This document shows, piece by piece, positions 26,021 to 35,046 of a stretch of DNA of 64,000 nucleotides. Position 1 is the first letter of the stretch; each line of letters starts with the position of its first letter. This DNA comes from Thermatribacter sp964570785 (GTDB taxonomy: Bacteria; Atribacterota; Atribacteria; Atribacterales; Thermatribacteraceae). The DNA is taken from NCBI GenBank assembly GCA_964570785.1, contig CAZMZG010000003.1, forward strand, positions 1 to 64,000. The letters are read 5' to 3'. The translations under genes and the position numbers were made by a program. The notes beneath the pieces were generated by a model that was not told the origin of the DNA, made no database searches, and saw only the letters and a list, made by a program, of their open reading frames with translations.

Positions 26021-29000
26021 AACCCGAGGTAGCGTGATGGTGGTTGGAGGAGGAATAGCAGGCATCCAGAGCGCTCTGGATCTGGCCAATGCAGGTTTCA
26101 AGGTCTATTTGGTAGAGGATTCAACTGCTATTGGAGGTCTTATGGCGAGGCTGGATAAGACCTTTCCAACCAACGATTGCGCAATGTGCATTCTTTCTCC
26201 GAAGCTCGTTGAGTGTGGTAGACATCTGAATATAGAGGTTATTACCTGTGCCAGCTTGGAGTCTGTTGAGGGGGTACCTGGTGATTTCCGAGTCAAGGTC
26301 AGACGCAAACCCCGTTATGTTGATCCTTTGAAGTGCACTGGATGTGGTGATTGTGCAGAGGTTTGCCCGGTAAGCTTGTCTAACGATTTTGAGGGCGGTT
26401 TGAGCAAGAAAAAGGCTATTTACCGTCTTTTCCCCCAAGCCTTTCCCAGTGCTTTTGCAATCGAAAAAAAAGGTTTACCTAACTGCCAGGCAGCCTGCCC
26501 CCTGGAACAAAAAGCTCAGGGTTATGTGGCTTTGATTCGGGAAGGAAAATTTGAAGAAGCCTTACAAACGGTACGTATGGATAATCCTTTTCCTGGAATT
26601 TGTGGGCGAGCCTGTCATCATCCTTGTATGGAAGATTGCCAGCGTGGACTTCTTGATGAACCAGTTGGTATTCCTTACTTGAAAAGATTTTTAGCAGATT
26701 ATGAAGTTAGAAATAACTTGAAGCCTGTTTTGGGCAAGCAAGAGGATAAAGGCAAGAAGGTAGCCATTATTGGAGCTGGTCCCAGTGGATTGAGTTGTGC
26801 TTATTTTCTGGTTAGAAAAGGTTATCAGGTTTGTGTTTATGAAGCCAAAGAGCAACCTGGAGGTATGATGAGTTACGGCATACCTCCTTATCGCTTGCCC
26901 CGTGATGTTGTGAAATATGAAATTGAGCTCCTGAAAGAACTGGGGATTAACTTTGTTTTTGGCAAGGCCTGGGGTAAAGATTTCGGAATTGATGATCTTT
27001 TCAGAGAGGGCTATGCCGCTTTATATGTTGCTTGCGGAGCCTGGCAGACTATAAAACTGGGCATCGAAGGCGAAGACTACCCCGAAGTTATGGATGGACT
27101 TGACTATCTGATCAAAGTTAACAGTTCTCAGGAAGTGCCTCAGGCCGAAGAGGTTGTAGTCATTGGTGGGGGAAACGTGGCTATTGACTGTGCACGTTCC
27201 GCTTTGCGAAAGGGAGCGAAAAAGGTTTCTGTTTACTATAGGCGTTCCCGAGAAGAAATGCCGGCAAGAGCGGAGGAAGTAGAAGAAGCCCTGGAAGAGG
27301 GGGTTGAATTTTATTTTTGCGCGGCACCTAAGAGGTTTATAAAGCGAAATGGAAGAGTAATTCTGGAGTTCAACGCGGTTCGCTTATGTGCTCCTGATGC
27401 TTCAGGAAGAAGGAAGCCAGAAATCGTGCCTGATGTGGTTTACGAAGTGGAAGCAGACCTTTTCCTGGTGGCAATAGGTCAGCGGGTGCGGATACCCGAA
27501 GGGAAATTAGAGCTTACCGGTTGGGGAACTATTAAGGTTAATGAGGAAATGCAGACTTCTTTCAAGGGTGTTTTTGCTGGAGGAGATGCAGTGCTCGGTC
27601 CGGCTACGCTGGTTGAGGCCATTGCTCATGGAAAAAGAGCTGCTCGGGCTATTGATGCTTATCTTCAGGGAAAAGAAATTCGAGATTTTGAAAAACGTAA
27701 GGCTCCTATTAACATACCCTGGCAGGAACCCAAGAAGCTTCGAGTTGGCTTAAAAAAACTGGATCCCCGGGAAAGGGTTTTAGGGTTTTATGAGGTGGTC
27801 AGAGGTTATACTGAAGAGGAAGCAAAGGAAGAAGCTCGACGTTGTCTTTCCTGTGGTGGCTGTTCGGAGTGTATGCAATGTGTTTCCGCCTGTCAGAGAG
27901 AGGCCATTTTGCATCAGGATTCTGAGGAGATCCTGGAGATCGCGGTTGGCGCGGTTATCTTTGCCAGCGGAACTTCAGTTATTGACCCTGCCCAAAAATA
28001 TAGGGAGTTTGGATATCGGAAGTTTGCTAATGTGATTACCAGTTTGGATTTTGAACGAATATTAAGTGCTTCTGGTCCCACTCAGGGCAAAGTGGTTCGC
28101 CCTTCAGATGACAAAGTGCCCCGCAAAATCGCTTTTGTACAGTGTGTAGGATCCAGAGATGTAAAGCGCGGCAAGCCTTATTGTTCTGCTGTTTGCTGTA
28201 TGTATGCCATCAAAGAGGCTCTGGTGGCCAGGGAACACTTGCTTATTGAAGAAAGGGAGGAAGCGCTATGTGAGTGTGGAATAGACACTGTTGCCCATAG
28301 CTTTGGAAAAGACCCTGGTGCTGAGGGTTCGCAGCTGGATGTAGCTATTTTTATGATTGACATGCGTTCACCGGGAAAAGATTTTGAACGTTACTTTGAA
28401 CGCGCCAAAGAAGAGGGTATTCGCTTTATAAGGAGCAAAGTGGGTAAAATAGAAGAACTGGACAATGGGGATTTGAGGGTTTACTTTGTTGATGAAAGTG
28501 GTTGCTCCCGGGAAGAGATTTTTGATTTGGTGATTCTTTCGGTGGGCTTTGAGGTCTCTTCTTATAATCGAGAAATGTTTGCTAAAGCAGGAGTAGCCCT
28601 GCAGGACAATGGATTTCCTTACACCGATGCACTTGACAAAACTTTGACTATGCAGGATGGTGTTTTTGTCTGTGGCACAGCTTCGGGACCCAAGGATATA
28701 CCGGAAACAGTTGTTGAGGCCAGCGCAGCAAGTTGCAATGTTTCTTCCTTATTGGATGAGGCGCGTTTTTCAGAAATTACTTACAAGCAGTATCCTCCAG
28801 AGCGTAATGTAGAAATTGAGCCTTTAAAAATAGGTGTTTTTGTATGTCATTGCGGAATTAACATTGGGGGAGTAGTAAATGTAAAAGAAGTTGTTGACTG
28901 GGTTAAGGATTTGCCTGGAGTGATTTATGCTGAGGAAAATTTGTATACTTGCTCTCAGGATACTCAAGAACGAATTAAGCAGAAGATCGTGGAGTTAGGA

Positions 29001-30488
29001 ATTAACCGGGTGGTGGTGGCTTCCTGTTCTCCAAGGACACATGAACCTCTTTTTAGAGAAACCCTGCGCGAGGCAGGTCTTAATCCCTATCTTTTTGAGA
29101 TGGCCAACATTCGGGATCAGTGTTCCTGGGTGCATCAACGAACACCTCAGATGGCCACTGAGAAAGCTAAGGAACTAGTTTCCATGGCAATTGCAAAAGT
29201 TTCTCTTAAGCGCCCCCTACAGCCAGCTTTCCTTTCAGTTGAAAAATCGGTTTTGATAATAGGCGGTGGCTTGAGCGGGATGACTGCGGCCCTGGAAGCT
29301 CGCAAACAGGGAGTCAAAGTTTTTCTGGTGGAGAAGGAACCTGAGCTGGGTGGTTATGCTTCTAAATTTGAGTGCTGGTTTACGCCTTTTGGAGAGGATA
29401 TCACCGATAGAATTAATGAGTTGAAGAGCAAGATTTTGGAAGACCCTGGTATAGAGGTGTTTCTCAATTCTCGCGTTTCAGAAATTAATGGATTTGTAGG
29501 CAATTTCGAGTCGGTTATTTGTATTGGGGATGAGAAGAAAAAATTGAAGCACGGAGCCTTAATTGTTGCTACTGGAGGCATAGAGTATCTCCCTCAGAAG
29601 GGAGAGTTTGGTTATGGTCTGGACCCGAGAATTGTGACTCAGTCCGAGCTCGAACATAGCTTCGAGAAGGTACCTTCTTTCAAACGGGTGGTAATGATTC
29701 AATGTGTGGGTTCCAGAAACGATGACCATCCCTGGTGTAGTAGGACTTGTTGTTCGAGAACTATACGCAATGCCCTGAGGCTAAAGGAAATAAACCCTGA
29801 AATTGAAGTTTTTGTCCTTTATAGAGACATTCGAACTTTTGGTTTCTTGGAAGAGCTGTATCGTAAGGCTCGTGAGAAGGGCATTATTTTTGTGCGTTTT
29901 GAGGACAATAAACCTCCCCAGGTTGCCATAGATGATCAGGAAAAGATAATTGTAAGAGTATTTCTCTCTTCTTTGGGGGAAGAGGTTCTTTTTTCTCCAG
30001 ACCTAGTGGTCCTTTCCACCGGCATCATGCCCCAAGATGGAAATCGAGAACTTGCCAAAAAGCTTAAAGTTCCTTTGAATCAGGATGGTTTCTTCCTGGA
30101 GGCTCATGTTAAATTGCGACCAGTAGATTTTGCTACTGACGGTATTTTTGTTTGTGGTCTTGCTCATAGTCCAAAATTTGCCCATGAATGTGTGTTGCAG
30201 GCTAAGGCAGCTGTTTCTCGCATGATGACCGTGCTCAGCAAGGAAAAAATCACCGCAGAGGCCGAAGTAGCTATTGTGGATGAGCAAAAATGCACTGGTT
30301 GTGGAGATTGCGAGAGGCTGTGCCAGTTTGGAGCTGTGAAAGTGAATTCGGAAAGAAAAATTGCTGAAGTTAACTCGGCTCTTTGCAAGGGATGTGGTTT
30401 ATGCAGTGCTTCCTGCAAAAGTGGCGCTATTAAAGTCCAAGGTTTCGCTCCTGAACAGATTATGGCGGAGGTGGAATATCTTTTATGA
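26007..30488 (+). CDS. hdrA: HdrA / NfnB-GltD-like / HdrA fusion flavoprotein
   Basis: 1,493 residues from ATG 26007 (AAGGGG 6 bp upstream). Order, positions approximate: HdrA unit 1 start with GGGIAG at 14-19 and cysteine loop NDCAMC...C; ferredoxin cysteines from C110; an inserted NfnB/GltD-like module (159-600) with its own CQAAC and CGRACHHPCMEDC clusters, FAD motif GAGPSG near 255 and NADP-type motif GGGNVAID near 385 followed by YRRS; more ferredoxin cysteines near 613; the rest of unit 1 with CVGSRD and CSAVCC near 712; unit 2 from about 941 (VFVCHCGINIGG), FAD motif GGGLSG near 1083, CVGSRN and CSRTCC near 1233; a terminal 2[4Fe-4S] domain from about 1429. HdrA carries the bifurcating flavin in Hdr complexes. 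The frame is open throughout, so it is one protein and not an assembly artefact of the reading frame. Confidence 0.92.
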   Translation: MMHGKTRGSVMVVGGGIAGIQSALDLANAGFKVYLVEDSTAIGGLMARLDKTFPTNDCAMCILSPKLVECGRHLNIEVITCASLESVEGVPGDFRVKVRRKPRYVDPLKCTGCGDCAEVCPVSLSNDFEGGLSKKKAIYRLFPQAFPSAFAIEKKGLPNCQAACPLEQKAQGYVALIREGKFEEALQTVRMDNPFPGICGRACHHPCMEDCQRGLLDEPVGIPYLKRFLADYEVRNNLKPVLGKQEDKGKKVAIIGAGPSGLSCAYFLVRKGYQVCVYEAKEQPGGMMSYGIPPYRLPRDVVKYEIELLKELGINFVFGKAWGKDFGIDDLFREGYAALYVACGAWQTIKLGIEGEDYPEVMDGLDYLIKVNSSQEVPQAEEVVVIGGGNVAIDCARSALRKGAKKVSVYYRRSREEMPARAEEVEEALEEGVEFYFCAAPKRFIKRNGRVILEFNAVRLCAPDASGRRKPEIVPDVVYEVEADLFLVAIGQRVRIPEGKLELTGWGTIKVNEEMQTSFKGVFAGGDAVLGPATLVEAIAHGKRAARAIDAYLQGKEIRDFEKRKAPINIPWQEPKKLRVGLKKLDPRERVLGFYEVVRGYTEEEAKEEARRCLSCGGCSECMQCVSACQREAILHQDSEEILEIAVGAVIFASGTSVIDPAQKYREFGYRKFANVITSLDFERILSASGPTQGKVVRPSDDKVPRKIAFVQCVGSRDVKRGKPYCSAVCCMYAIKEALVAREHLLIEEREEALCECGIDTVAHSFGKDPGAEGSQLDVAIFMIDMRSPGKDFERYFERAKEEGIRFIRSKVGKIEELDNGDLRVYFVDESGCSREEIFDLVILSVGFEVSSYNREMFAKAGVALQDNGFPYTDALDKTLTMQDGVFVCGTASGPKDIPETVVEASAASCNVSSLLDEARFSEITYKQYPPERNVEIEPLKIGVFVCHCGINIGGVVNVKEVVDWVKDLPGVIYAEENLYTCSQDTQERIKQKIVELGINRVVVASCSPRTHEPLFRETLREAGLNPYLFEMANIRDQCSWVHQRTPQMATEKAKELVSMAIAKVSLKRPLQPAFLSVEKSVLIIGGGLSGMTAALEARKQGVKVFLVEKEPELGGYASKFECWFTPFGEDITDRINELKSKILEDPGIEVFLNSRVSEINGFVGNFESVICIGDEKKKLKHGALIVATGGIEYLPQKGEFGYGLDPRIVTQSELEHSFEKVPSFKRVVMIQCVGSRNDDHPWCSRTCCSRTIRNALRLKEINPEIEVFVLYRDIRTFGFLEELYRKAREKGIIFVRFEDNKPPQVAIDDQEKIIVRVFLSSLGEEVLFSPDLVVLSTGIMPQDGNRELAKKLKVPLNQDGFFLEAHVKLRPVDFATDGIFVCGLAHSPKFAHECVLQAKAAVSRMMTVLSKEKITAEAEVAIVDEQKCTGCGDCERLCQFGAVKVNSERKIAEVNSALCKGCGLCSASCKSGAIKVQGFAPEQIMAEVEYLL

Positions 30489-30907
30489 GTGAAGAATGGG
30501 AACCTAAAATAGTGGCCTTTCTTTGTCACTGGTGCAGCTACGCAGGTGCTGACCTGGCGGGAGTTAGTCGTCTCCAGTATCCTCCAAACATCAGAGTTAT
30601 CAGAGTTCCCTGTTCGGGAGCAGTTAATCCTCTTTACATTCTTAAAGCTTTACGGGAAGGAGCGGATGGAGTGCTGGTTTCGGGTTGCCATCCGGGGGAC
30701 TGTCACTATATTGGGGGCAATTATTTTGCGCGCAGAAAATTTCTGGTTTTGAAGGAAATACTCAAATGGGTTGGTGTTGAAGAGGAGAGAGTGCAGTTTT
30801 CGTGGGTTTCAGCTTCTGAAGGCCAAAAATTTTCTAAGGTAGTGGAGAAAGTAGTTGAAGGAGTCAAAAGGGTTGGTCCTGCATCCAGGCTGGTAAAGGA
30901 GTTTTGA
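30485..30907 (+). CDS. mvhD: MvhD/FlxD-type [2Fe-2S] electron transfer protein
   Basis: 140 residues. Canonical MvhD cysteines are C14 and C17 (CHWC), C43 (PCSG) and C68 and C73 (GCHPGDC), with WVSASEG near 108-114. MvhD joins HdrA to the electron-donating module, a hydrogenase in methanogens or FlxABC in Hdr-Flx complexes. The ATG overlaps the stop of the hdrA fusion by 4 bp. With three Flx-like genes directly downstream, it is best read as FlxD. Confidence 0.94.
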   Translation: MSEEWEPKIVAFLCHWCSYAGADLAGVSRLQYPPNIRVIRVPCSGAVNPLYILKALREGADGVLVSGCHPGDCHYIGGNYFARRKFLVLKEILKWVGVEEERVQFSWVSASEGQKFSKVVEKVVEGVKRVGPASRLVKEF

Positions 30908-30910
30908 GTC

Positions 30911-31855
30911 ATGTTTTCTGGGGAACTGCGAGAAATTGCCAGAAAGTTGCTTTTGGAGAAAGAAGTGGACATTATTATCGGTTACCAGTGGGGTTCTCTT
31001 CCTTTCCGAACTTCGCCTTTATTTATTGAAGAACCTCGGGATGTTGAAAAGATGATCTTTAATCCGCTATGTTCAGTTAATCTTTCCAGGTACCTTCAGC
31101 GCTATAGAAATAGCGGTAAAAAACTGGGTATCGTTGCTAAGGGATGCGACGCGCGATCGTTGGTAGTTCTTCTTCTTGAGGGACAATTTGAGCGTGAACA
31201 TCTTAAAATAATCGGTGTGCCATGCAAGGGCGTCTTGAACTGGAAGAAAATTCGGGATTCCTTTGAGACCTTTCCTCGGGATGTGGTTTTCTGGGGGGAA
31301 GATTTTTTTGTTGTCAACGGAAAGAAGTATCATTATCGGGATTTTATGGAGAACACCTGCCTCCGCTGTAAATATCCCAACCCCCCTCTCTATGACTTTT
31401 TGGTTGGAGAACCCCTCGAAGAGAGTAATTGGGAAAAGTTTGGTCTGGACTATGTCCAGGATATGGATTCGAAAACCGCCGAGGAACGTTTTGAAGAGCT
31501 TTACAGGGAGCTCAGTTCCTGTATTCGCTGTTATGCCTGCCGCGAGGCATGTCCTCTCTGTTACTGTAAAGAGTGTTTTGTGGAAAGTACCCGTCCTCGC
31601 TGGACAACTCCCTGTCCAACTTTCTCGGACAACTTTGTTTTTCATATAGGTCGCGCCATGCATCTTGCTGGGCGCTGTGTAGAATGTGGAGCTTGTGAGC
31701 GGTCTTGCCCGGTGGGGATCCCCATTGCACTTTTAACTATTAAAATAGAAAACATTGTTAAGGAACATTTTGGGTTTGAAGCAGGACTGAGTCTTGAAGA
31801 AGAAGCTCCTTTGCTTACCTACAGGGAAAATGACCCTGACGAATTTATAAAGTGA
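30911..31855 (+). CDS. FlxC-like iron-sulfur protein with FrhB-type N-terminal region
   Basis: 314 residues. The first 150 residues resemble the beta subunit of coenzyme F420 hydrogenases/dehydrogenases (VAKGCDARSLVVLLLEGQ). A CLRCKYP motif follows. The C-terminal part has two clusters: CIRCYACREACP with further cysteines in CYCKEC, and CVECGACERSCP. This matches FlxC of the Flx-Hdr NADH dehydrogenase described in Desulfovibrio. It would pass electrons between FlxB/FlxA and MvhD-HdrA. It starts 3 bp after mvhD. Confidence 0.82.
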   Translation: MFSGELREIARKLLLEKEVDIIIGYQWGSLPFRTSPLFIEEPRDVEKMIFNPLCSVNLSRYLQRYRNSGKKLGIVAKGCDARSLVVLLLEGQFEREHLKIIGVPCKGVLNWKKIRDSFETFPRDVVFWGEDFFVVNGKKYHYRDFMENTCLRCKYPNPPLYDFLVGEPLEESNWEKFGLDYVQDMDSKTAEERFEELYRELSSCIRCYACREACPLCYCKECFVESTRPRWTTPCPTFSDNFVFHIGRAMHLAGRCVECGACERSCPVGIPIALLTIKIENIVKEHFGFEAGLSLEEEAPLLTYRENDPDEFIK

Positions 31856-31868
31856 GAGGTTAGGGATA

Positions 31869-32870
31869 ATGAAAAAGGGTTACTGGGAGAAGGAAAGATT
31901 TAGAGAGTGGGTTGCTGCTGAAAAGGGTAGGATCTGGCTTACAGAGAGACTGAAGAATAAATATCCTGACCTTTTTATAGATCTGGACAGAGAGTTGCGA
32001 ACTGTGAAAGAAGCTTTCTATCCCCAGTGGCGTAAGGTTTGTCGCTTCTTGTGGGATAAAAAAAGGTGGTTGGTGGAAGACTTACCGGACGAGAAGAAGC
32101 CGGTGCCTTCTCTTGTTTTTGCTTTGCCCTGTGAGGCAAGGGCGGTTCTGGATGTTTTAGATAAGATTTTTATTAAGAAAGAGCCCTCGGATGGTTTTTA
32201 CCTTTCGCGTCGTGCCTCCTCCTTAGTAGTGATTGTAGCTTGTCTTTTTCCTGAAGAGGTCTGTTTCTGCAATTGGGTGGGTGGCGGGCCTTTTTGGCAT
32301 ACTGATAATTCTCCCTTCCTGGTACCCTTGGAAAAAGGGTTGTATCTGGAAGATCCTGTTGGTGTTTTTCCGCCAACTTATGAAGAAGCAAGTGTTGAGC
32401 TTAACGAAAAAGTTGAAAAACTAAAGGAACAGGCTGAACTCTCTCTGGGAGAGCCATTTACTATAGACAGAGATTTTCCAAAAAAGCTTTATGATAATTT
32501 CTACAGTGAAAGCTGGGAGAAACTTGCTCAAAAGTGTCTTAATTGCGGAGCATGCACCTTTTTGTGCCCTACCTGTTACTGTTTTGATCTTGTGGTGGAT
32601 GGGGCTTTGAGGGGTTATCAGCTTTGCACCTGGGATAGCTGTATGTTTGCCAAATTCACTCTCCATGCTTCAGGTCATAACCCGCGCCCCGGCTATACAG
32701 AGAGAGTCCGTCAGAGGGTTCTTCATAAGTTTTCCTATTTCCCGATGCGCGAAGGTAGCTTTGGATGTGTTGGTTGTGGAGCTTGTATAACTGCCTGTCC
32801 GGTTAACTGGGACATTAGGGAAGTGATAAAAGAGATGTTCCAAGAGGTGGGTGACAAAAAAGGTGAGTGA
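31869..32870 (+). CDS. FlxB-like 4Fe-4S dicluster protein (AsrA/HydB type)
   Basis: 333 residues. The cluster motifs CLNCGACTFLCPTCYC and CVGCGACITACP are separated by about 80 residues, the arrangement of AsrA of anaerobic sulfite reductase and the beta subunit of sulfhydrogenases. The N-terminal 200 residues have FALPCEARAVLDVLD and WVGGGPFW motifs of that family. With the next gene (AsrB/HydG type) it would form the NAD(P)H-oxidising arm of a Flx complex. Its stop lies inside the next gene. Confidence 0.85.
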   Translation: MKKGYWEKERFREWVAAEKGRIWLTERLKNKYPDLFIDLDRELRTVKEAFYPQWRKVCRFLWDKKRWLVEDLPDEKKPVPSLVFALPCEARAVLDVLDKIFIKKEPSDGFYLSRRASSLVVIVACLFPEEVCFCNWVGGGPFWHTDNSPFLVPLEKGLYLEDPVGVFPPTYEEASVELNEKVEKLKEQAELSLGEPFTIDRDFPKKLYDNFYSESWEKLAQKCLNCGACTFLCPTCYCFDLVVDGALRGYQLCTWDSCMFAKFTLHASGHNPRPGYTERVRQRVLHKFSYFPMREGSFGCVGCGACITACPVNWDIREVIKEMFQEVGDKKGE

Positions 32871-33702
32871 AGCTAAAAATATTTATCTTCCCCGGCTTTG
32901 TGTTATAAAAGAAGTGATTCCAGAAACCCCCGATATAAAAACTTTTCGGGTGGAAATTCCTGATGATTTTCACTTTGATTATATTCCGGGTCAGTTTGCA
33001 GAAGTTTTCCTTCCCGGCAAGGGAGAAGCTCCTTTCTCGATAGCTTCTTCGCCCACTCAAAGAGGGATTATCGAGTTTAGTATCAAAAGGGTAGGATTAG
33101 TTACTGAAGCTATTCACCAGCAGGTTCCAGGAAGTCAGATAGGTATTCGAGGTCCTTATGGAAATGGCTTTCCCCTTAAAGAGCTGGAAGGAAAGGATCT
33201 GCTTTTTGTTGGAGGTGGTATCGGCCTGGCTCCTTTGCGATCGCTCATCAACTATGTTCTTGACTCAGACCATCGTCCTCACTTCGGAAGGGTTATCATT
33301 CTTTATGGAGCCAGGACCCCTCAAGATTTGGTTTTTAAGTGGGAACTCGAAAGGTGGTCAAAAAGAGATGATGTGGAAGTTTTGATTACTGTGGATAAGG
33401 GAGACCATACCTGGAGCGGCAAGGTGGGCTTGGTACCCCAGGTGCTAAAAGAGTGTATTGCAATAGATGATAGCGAGCCACCCACTTCCATTGTTTGCGG
33501 ACCACCAATTATGATCAAATTCACTATTAAGGCGTTGCTTGAGATGGGTTGTTGTCCTCACGACATCATCACCACTTTGGAGATGAGAATGAAATGTGGC
33601 CTGGGAAAGTGTGGTCGTTGTAATATTGGTCCTTATTACGTATGTAAAGATGGCCCGGTTTTTAGATATGACCTTCTCAGCACACTGCCAGAGGAATACT
33701 GA
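32851..33702 (+). CDS. FlxA-like FAD/NAD(P)-binding reductase (AsrB/HydG type)
   Basis: 283 residues from GTG 32851; a GTG at 32863 is an alternative with better spacing from GAGGTG. A ferredoxin-reductase-like fold is shown by the FAD region PFSIASSP (about residue 60), the NAD(P) motif GGGIGLAPLRS, and a C-terminal [2Fe-2S] site with C249, C254, C257 and C265, as in AsrB, HydG and PyrK. The RxYS arginine of many reductases is replaced by proline before FSIAS, which also occurs in this subfamily. It would take hydride from NADH or NADPH and pass electrons through FlxB and FlxC to MvhD-HdrA. Confidence 0.88.
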   Translation: MTKKVSEAKNIYLPRLCVIKEVIPETPDIKTFRVEIPDDFHFDYIPGQFAEVFLPGKGEAPFSIASSPTQRGIIEFSIKRVGLVTEAIHQQVPGSQIGIRGPYGNGFPLKELEGKDLLFVGGGIGLAPLRSLINYVLDSDHRPHFGRVIILYGARTPQDLVFKWELERWSKRDDVEVLITVDKGDHTWSGKVGLVPQVLKECIAIDDSEPPTSIVCGPPIMIKFTIKALLEMGCCPHDIITTLEMRMKCGLGKCGRCNIGPYYVCKDGPVFRYDLLSTLPEEY

Positions 33703-33711
33703 GGTCAAGCT

Positions 33712-35046
33712 ATGTTGTATCAGCAAGCTCTACGTTACCTGTATGGTTTGATTAACTATGAGAAAGTCGGCTTTTCCTATTCTGATTTAAAACTCGAGCG
33801 CATGCAGGAGTTGATGGATCGTCTGGGGAACCCTCATTGCAAGGTACCAACTATCCTGATTGCTGGAACGAAAGGCAAAGGTTCTACCTCCTACTTTCTG
33901 CACAGGTTATTTTCAGCCTATGGCTTTAGTTGTGGTCTTTATTCCAAACCCCATCTTGTGACCTATCGGGAGCGTATAAGAGTTAACGATACCTTTATTG
34001 GTGAGGATGAGTTAGGATTGCTGATAAATCGCATTCAGCCCATTGTTGAGGAAATGGGTCGCAGATCTCCTTTGGGCAAACCCACTTATTTTGAGGTTTC
34101 AGTAGCTCTTGCTTTTCTTTACTTTCTCGAAAGAAAGGTTGATTTAGCTGTTTTTGAAGTTGGTTTGGGTGGGCGTCTTGATGCCACCAATGTGTCTTGC
34201 CCGAGCTTAACTGCTATAACCCCAATTAGTATGGATCATATGGATGTTTTGGGAAATTCCGTAAAGGAGATTGCCAGAGAAAAAGCCGGCATTATTCGCC
34301 CTGGAGTAACTACTGTGTTGGCTCTGCAAAACCCAGAAGCCAGAAGAGTAGTCCTGGAGGTTGCATATTTGCGAAACTCTCCGGTGGTCCAGTTTGAGAA
34401 AGAGTGTCTCTTTGAGATTTTATCAAGAAGTTCCTCGGGTTCCCGGTTATGGTGGGAGGTAAAGGATTGGGGAAAAGGGGAGTCTTTGCTTCCTGTGCTG
34501 GGTGACCATCAGGTTTCTAATTTTTTGACGGCTCTGCTTATATTGCGGGAATGGGGTCTGGGTTTTCGAAGAGATGCGGTGGAAAGTGCACTTTCAGGAG
34601 TGAGCTGGCCGGGAAGAATCCAGATAATTTCGACTAACCCTTTGGTAGTTTTCGATGTGGCCCATAACCGCGATTCTTTTTTGGCTTTGCTTGACACTCT
34701 CCGCAGTTACCTGGGAATTGAAAAGAGTGTTTTTCTTCTAGGTTTTGTAAAGGGGAAAGACGTAGGTTCTATTGCAGAAGTTCTGGGTAGTTTTGCGGAG
34801 GCAATAGTTATTACCCAACCTTACACTCCTCGAGCTTTGGCGCCTGGTGATTTGATTTCCCTATTTGAAACAGTGGCTCCTGCTCTGGTTGTGAAAGACC
34901 CAGCAGTGGCTTACACTTTTGCAAGGGACCAGGCTGCAAAGAGAGGATTGCCCCTGGTTGTGGTTGGTTCTTTTTACCTGGCTCGGCTCTTTGGCGAAGA
35001 GATTAATCGGATTTTTAATATTAGTGAGGAGGTTGAATTATGCTGA
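33712..35046 (+). CDS. folC: Folylpolyglutamate synthase / dihydrofolate synthase
   Basis: 444 residues. It adds glutamates to folates, keeping THF in the cell and improving its fit to THF enzymes. The ATP-binding AGTKGKGST is at about 51-59; YSKPHLVTYRERI and MDHMDVLGNS are family motifs. The ATG is 9 bp after the FlxA-like gene and its stop overlaps the methyltransferase gene by 7 bp. Placement among THF-dependent C1 genes suggests the operon also secures the cofactor pool. Confidence 0.95.
   Translation: MLYQQALRYLYGLINYEKVGFSYSDLKLERMQELMDRLGNPHCKVPTILIAGTKGKGSTSYFLHRLFSAYGFSCGLYSKPHLVTYRERIRVNDTFIGEDELGLLINRIQPIVEEMGRRSPLGKPTYFEVSVALAFLYFLERKVDLAVFEVGLGGRLDATNVSCPSLTAITPISMDHMDVLGNSVKEIAREKAGIIRPGVTTVLALQNPEARRVVLEVAYLRNSPVVQFEKECLFEILSRSSSGSRLWWEVKDWGKGESLLPVLGDHQVSNFLTALLILREWGLGFRRDAVESALSGVSWPGRIQIISTNPLVVFDVAHNRDSFLALLDTLRSYLGIEKSVFLLGFVKGKDVGSIAEVLGSFAEAIVITQPYTPRALAPGDLISLFETVAPALVVKDPAVAYTFARDQAAKRGLPLVVVGSFYLARLFGEEINRIFNISEEVELC

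Noticed and set aside
31073..31663. A 196-codon minus-strand open frame antisense to the FlxC-like gene
   Set aside because: It has no ribosome-binding site or recognisable motif, and the plus-strand frame there has clear iron-sulfur motifs.
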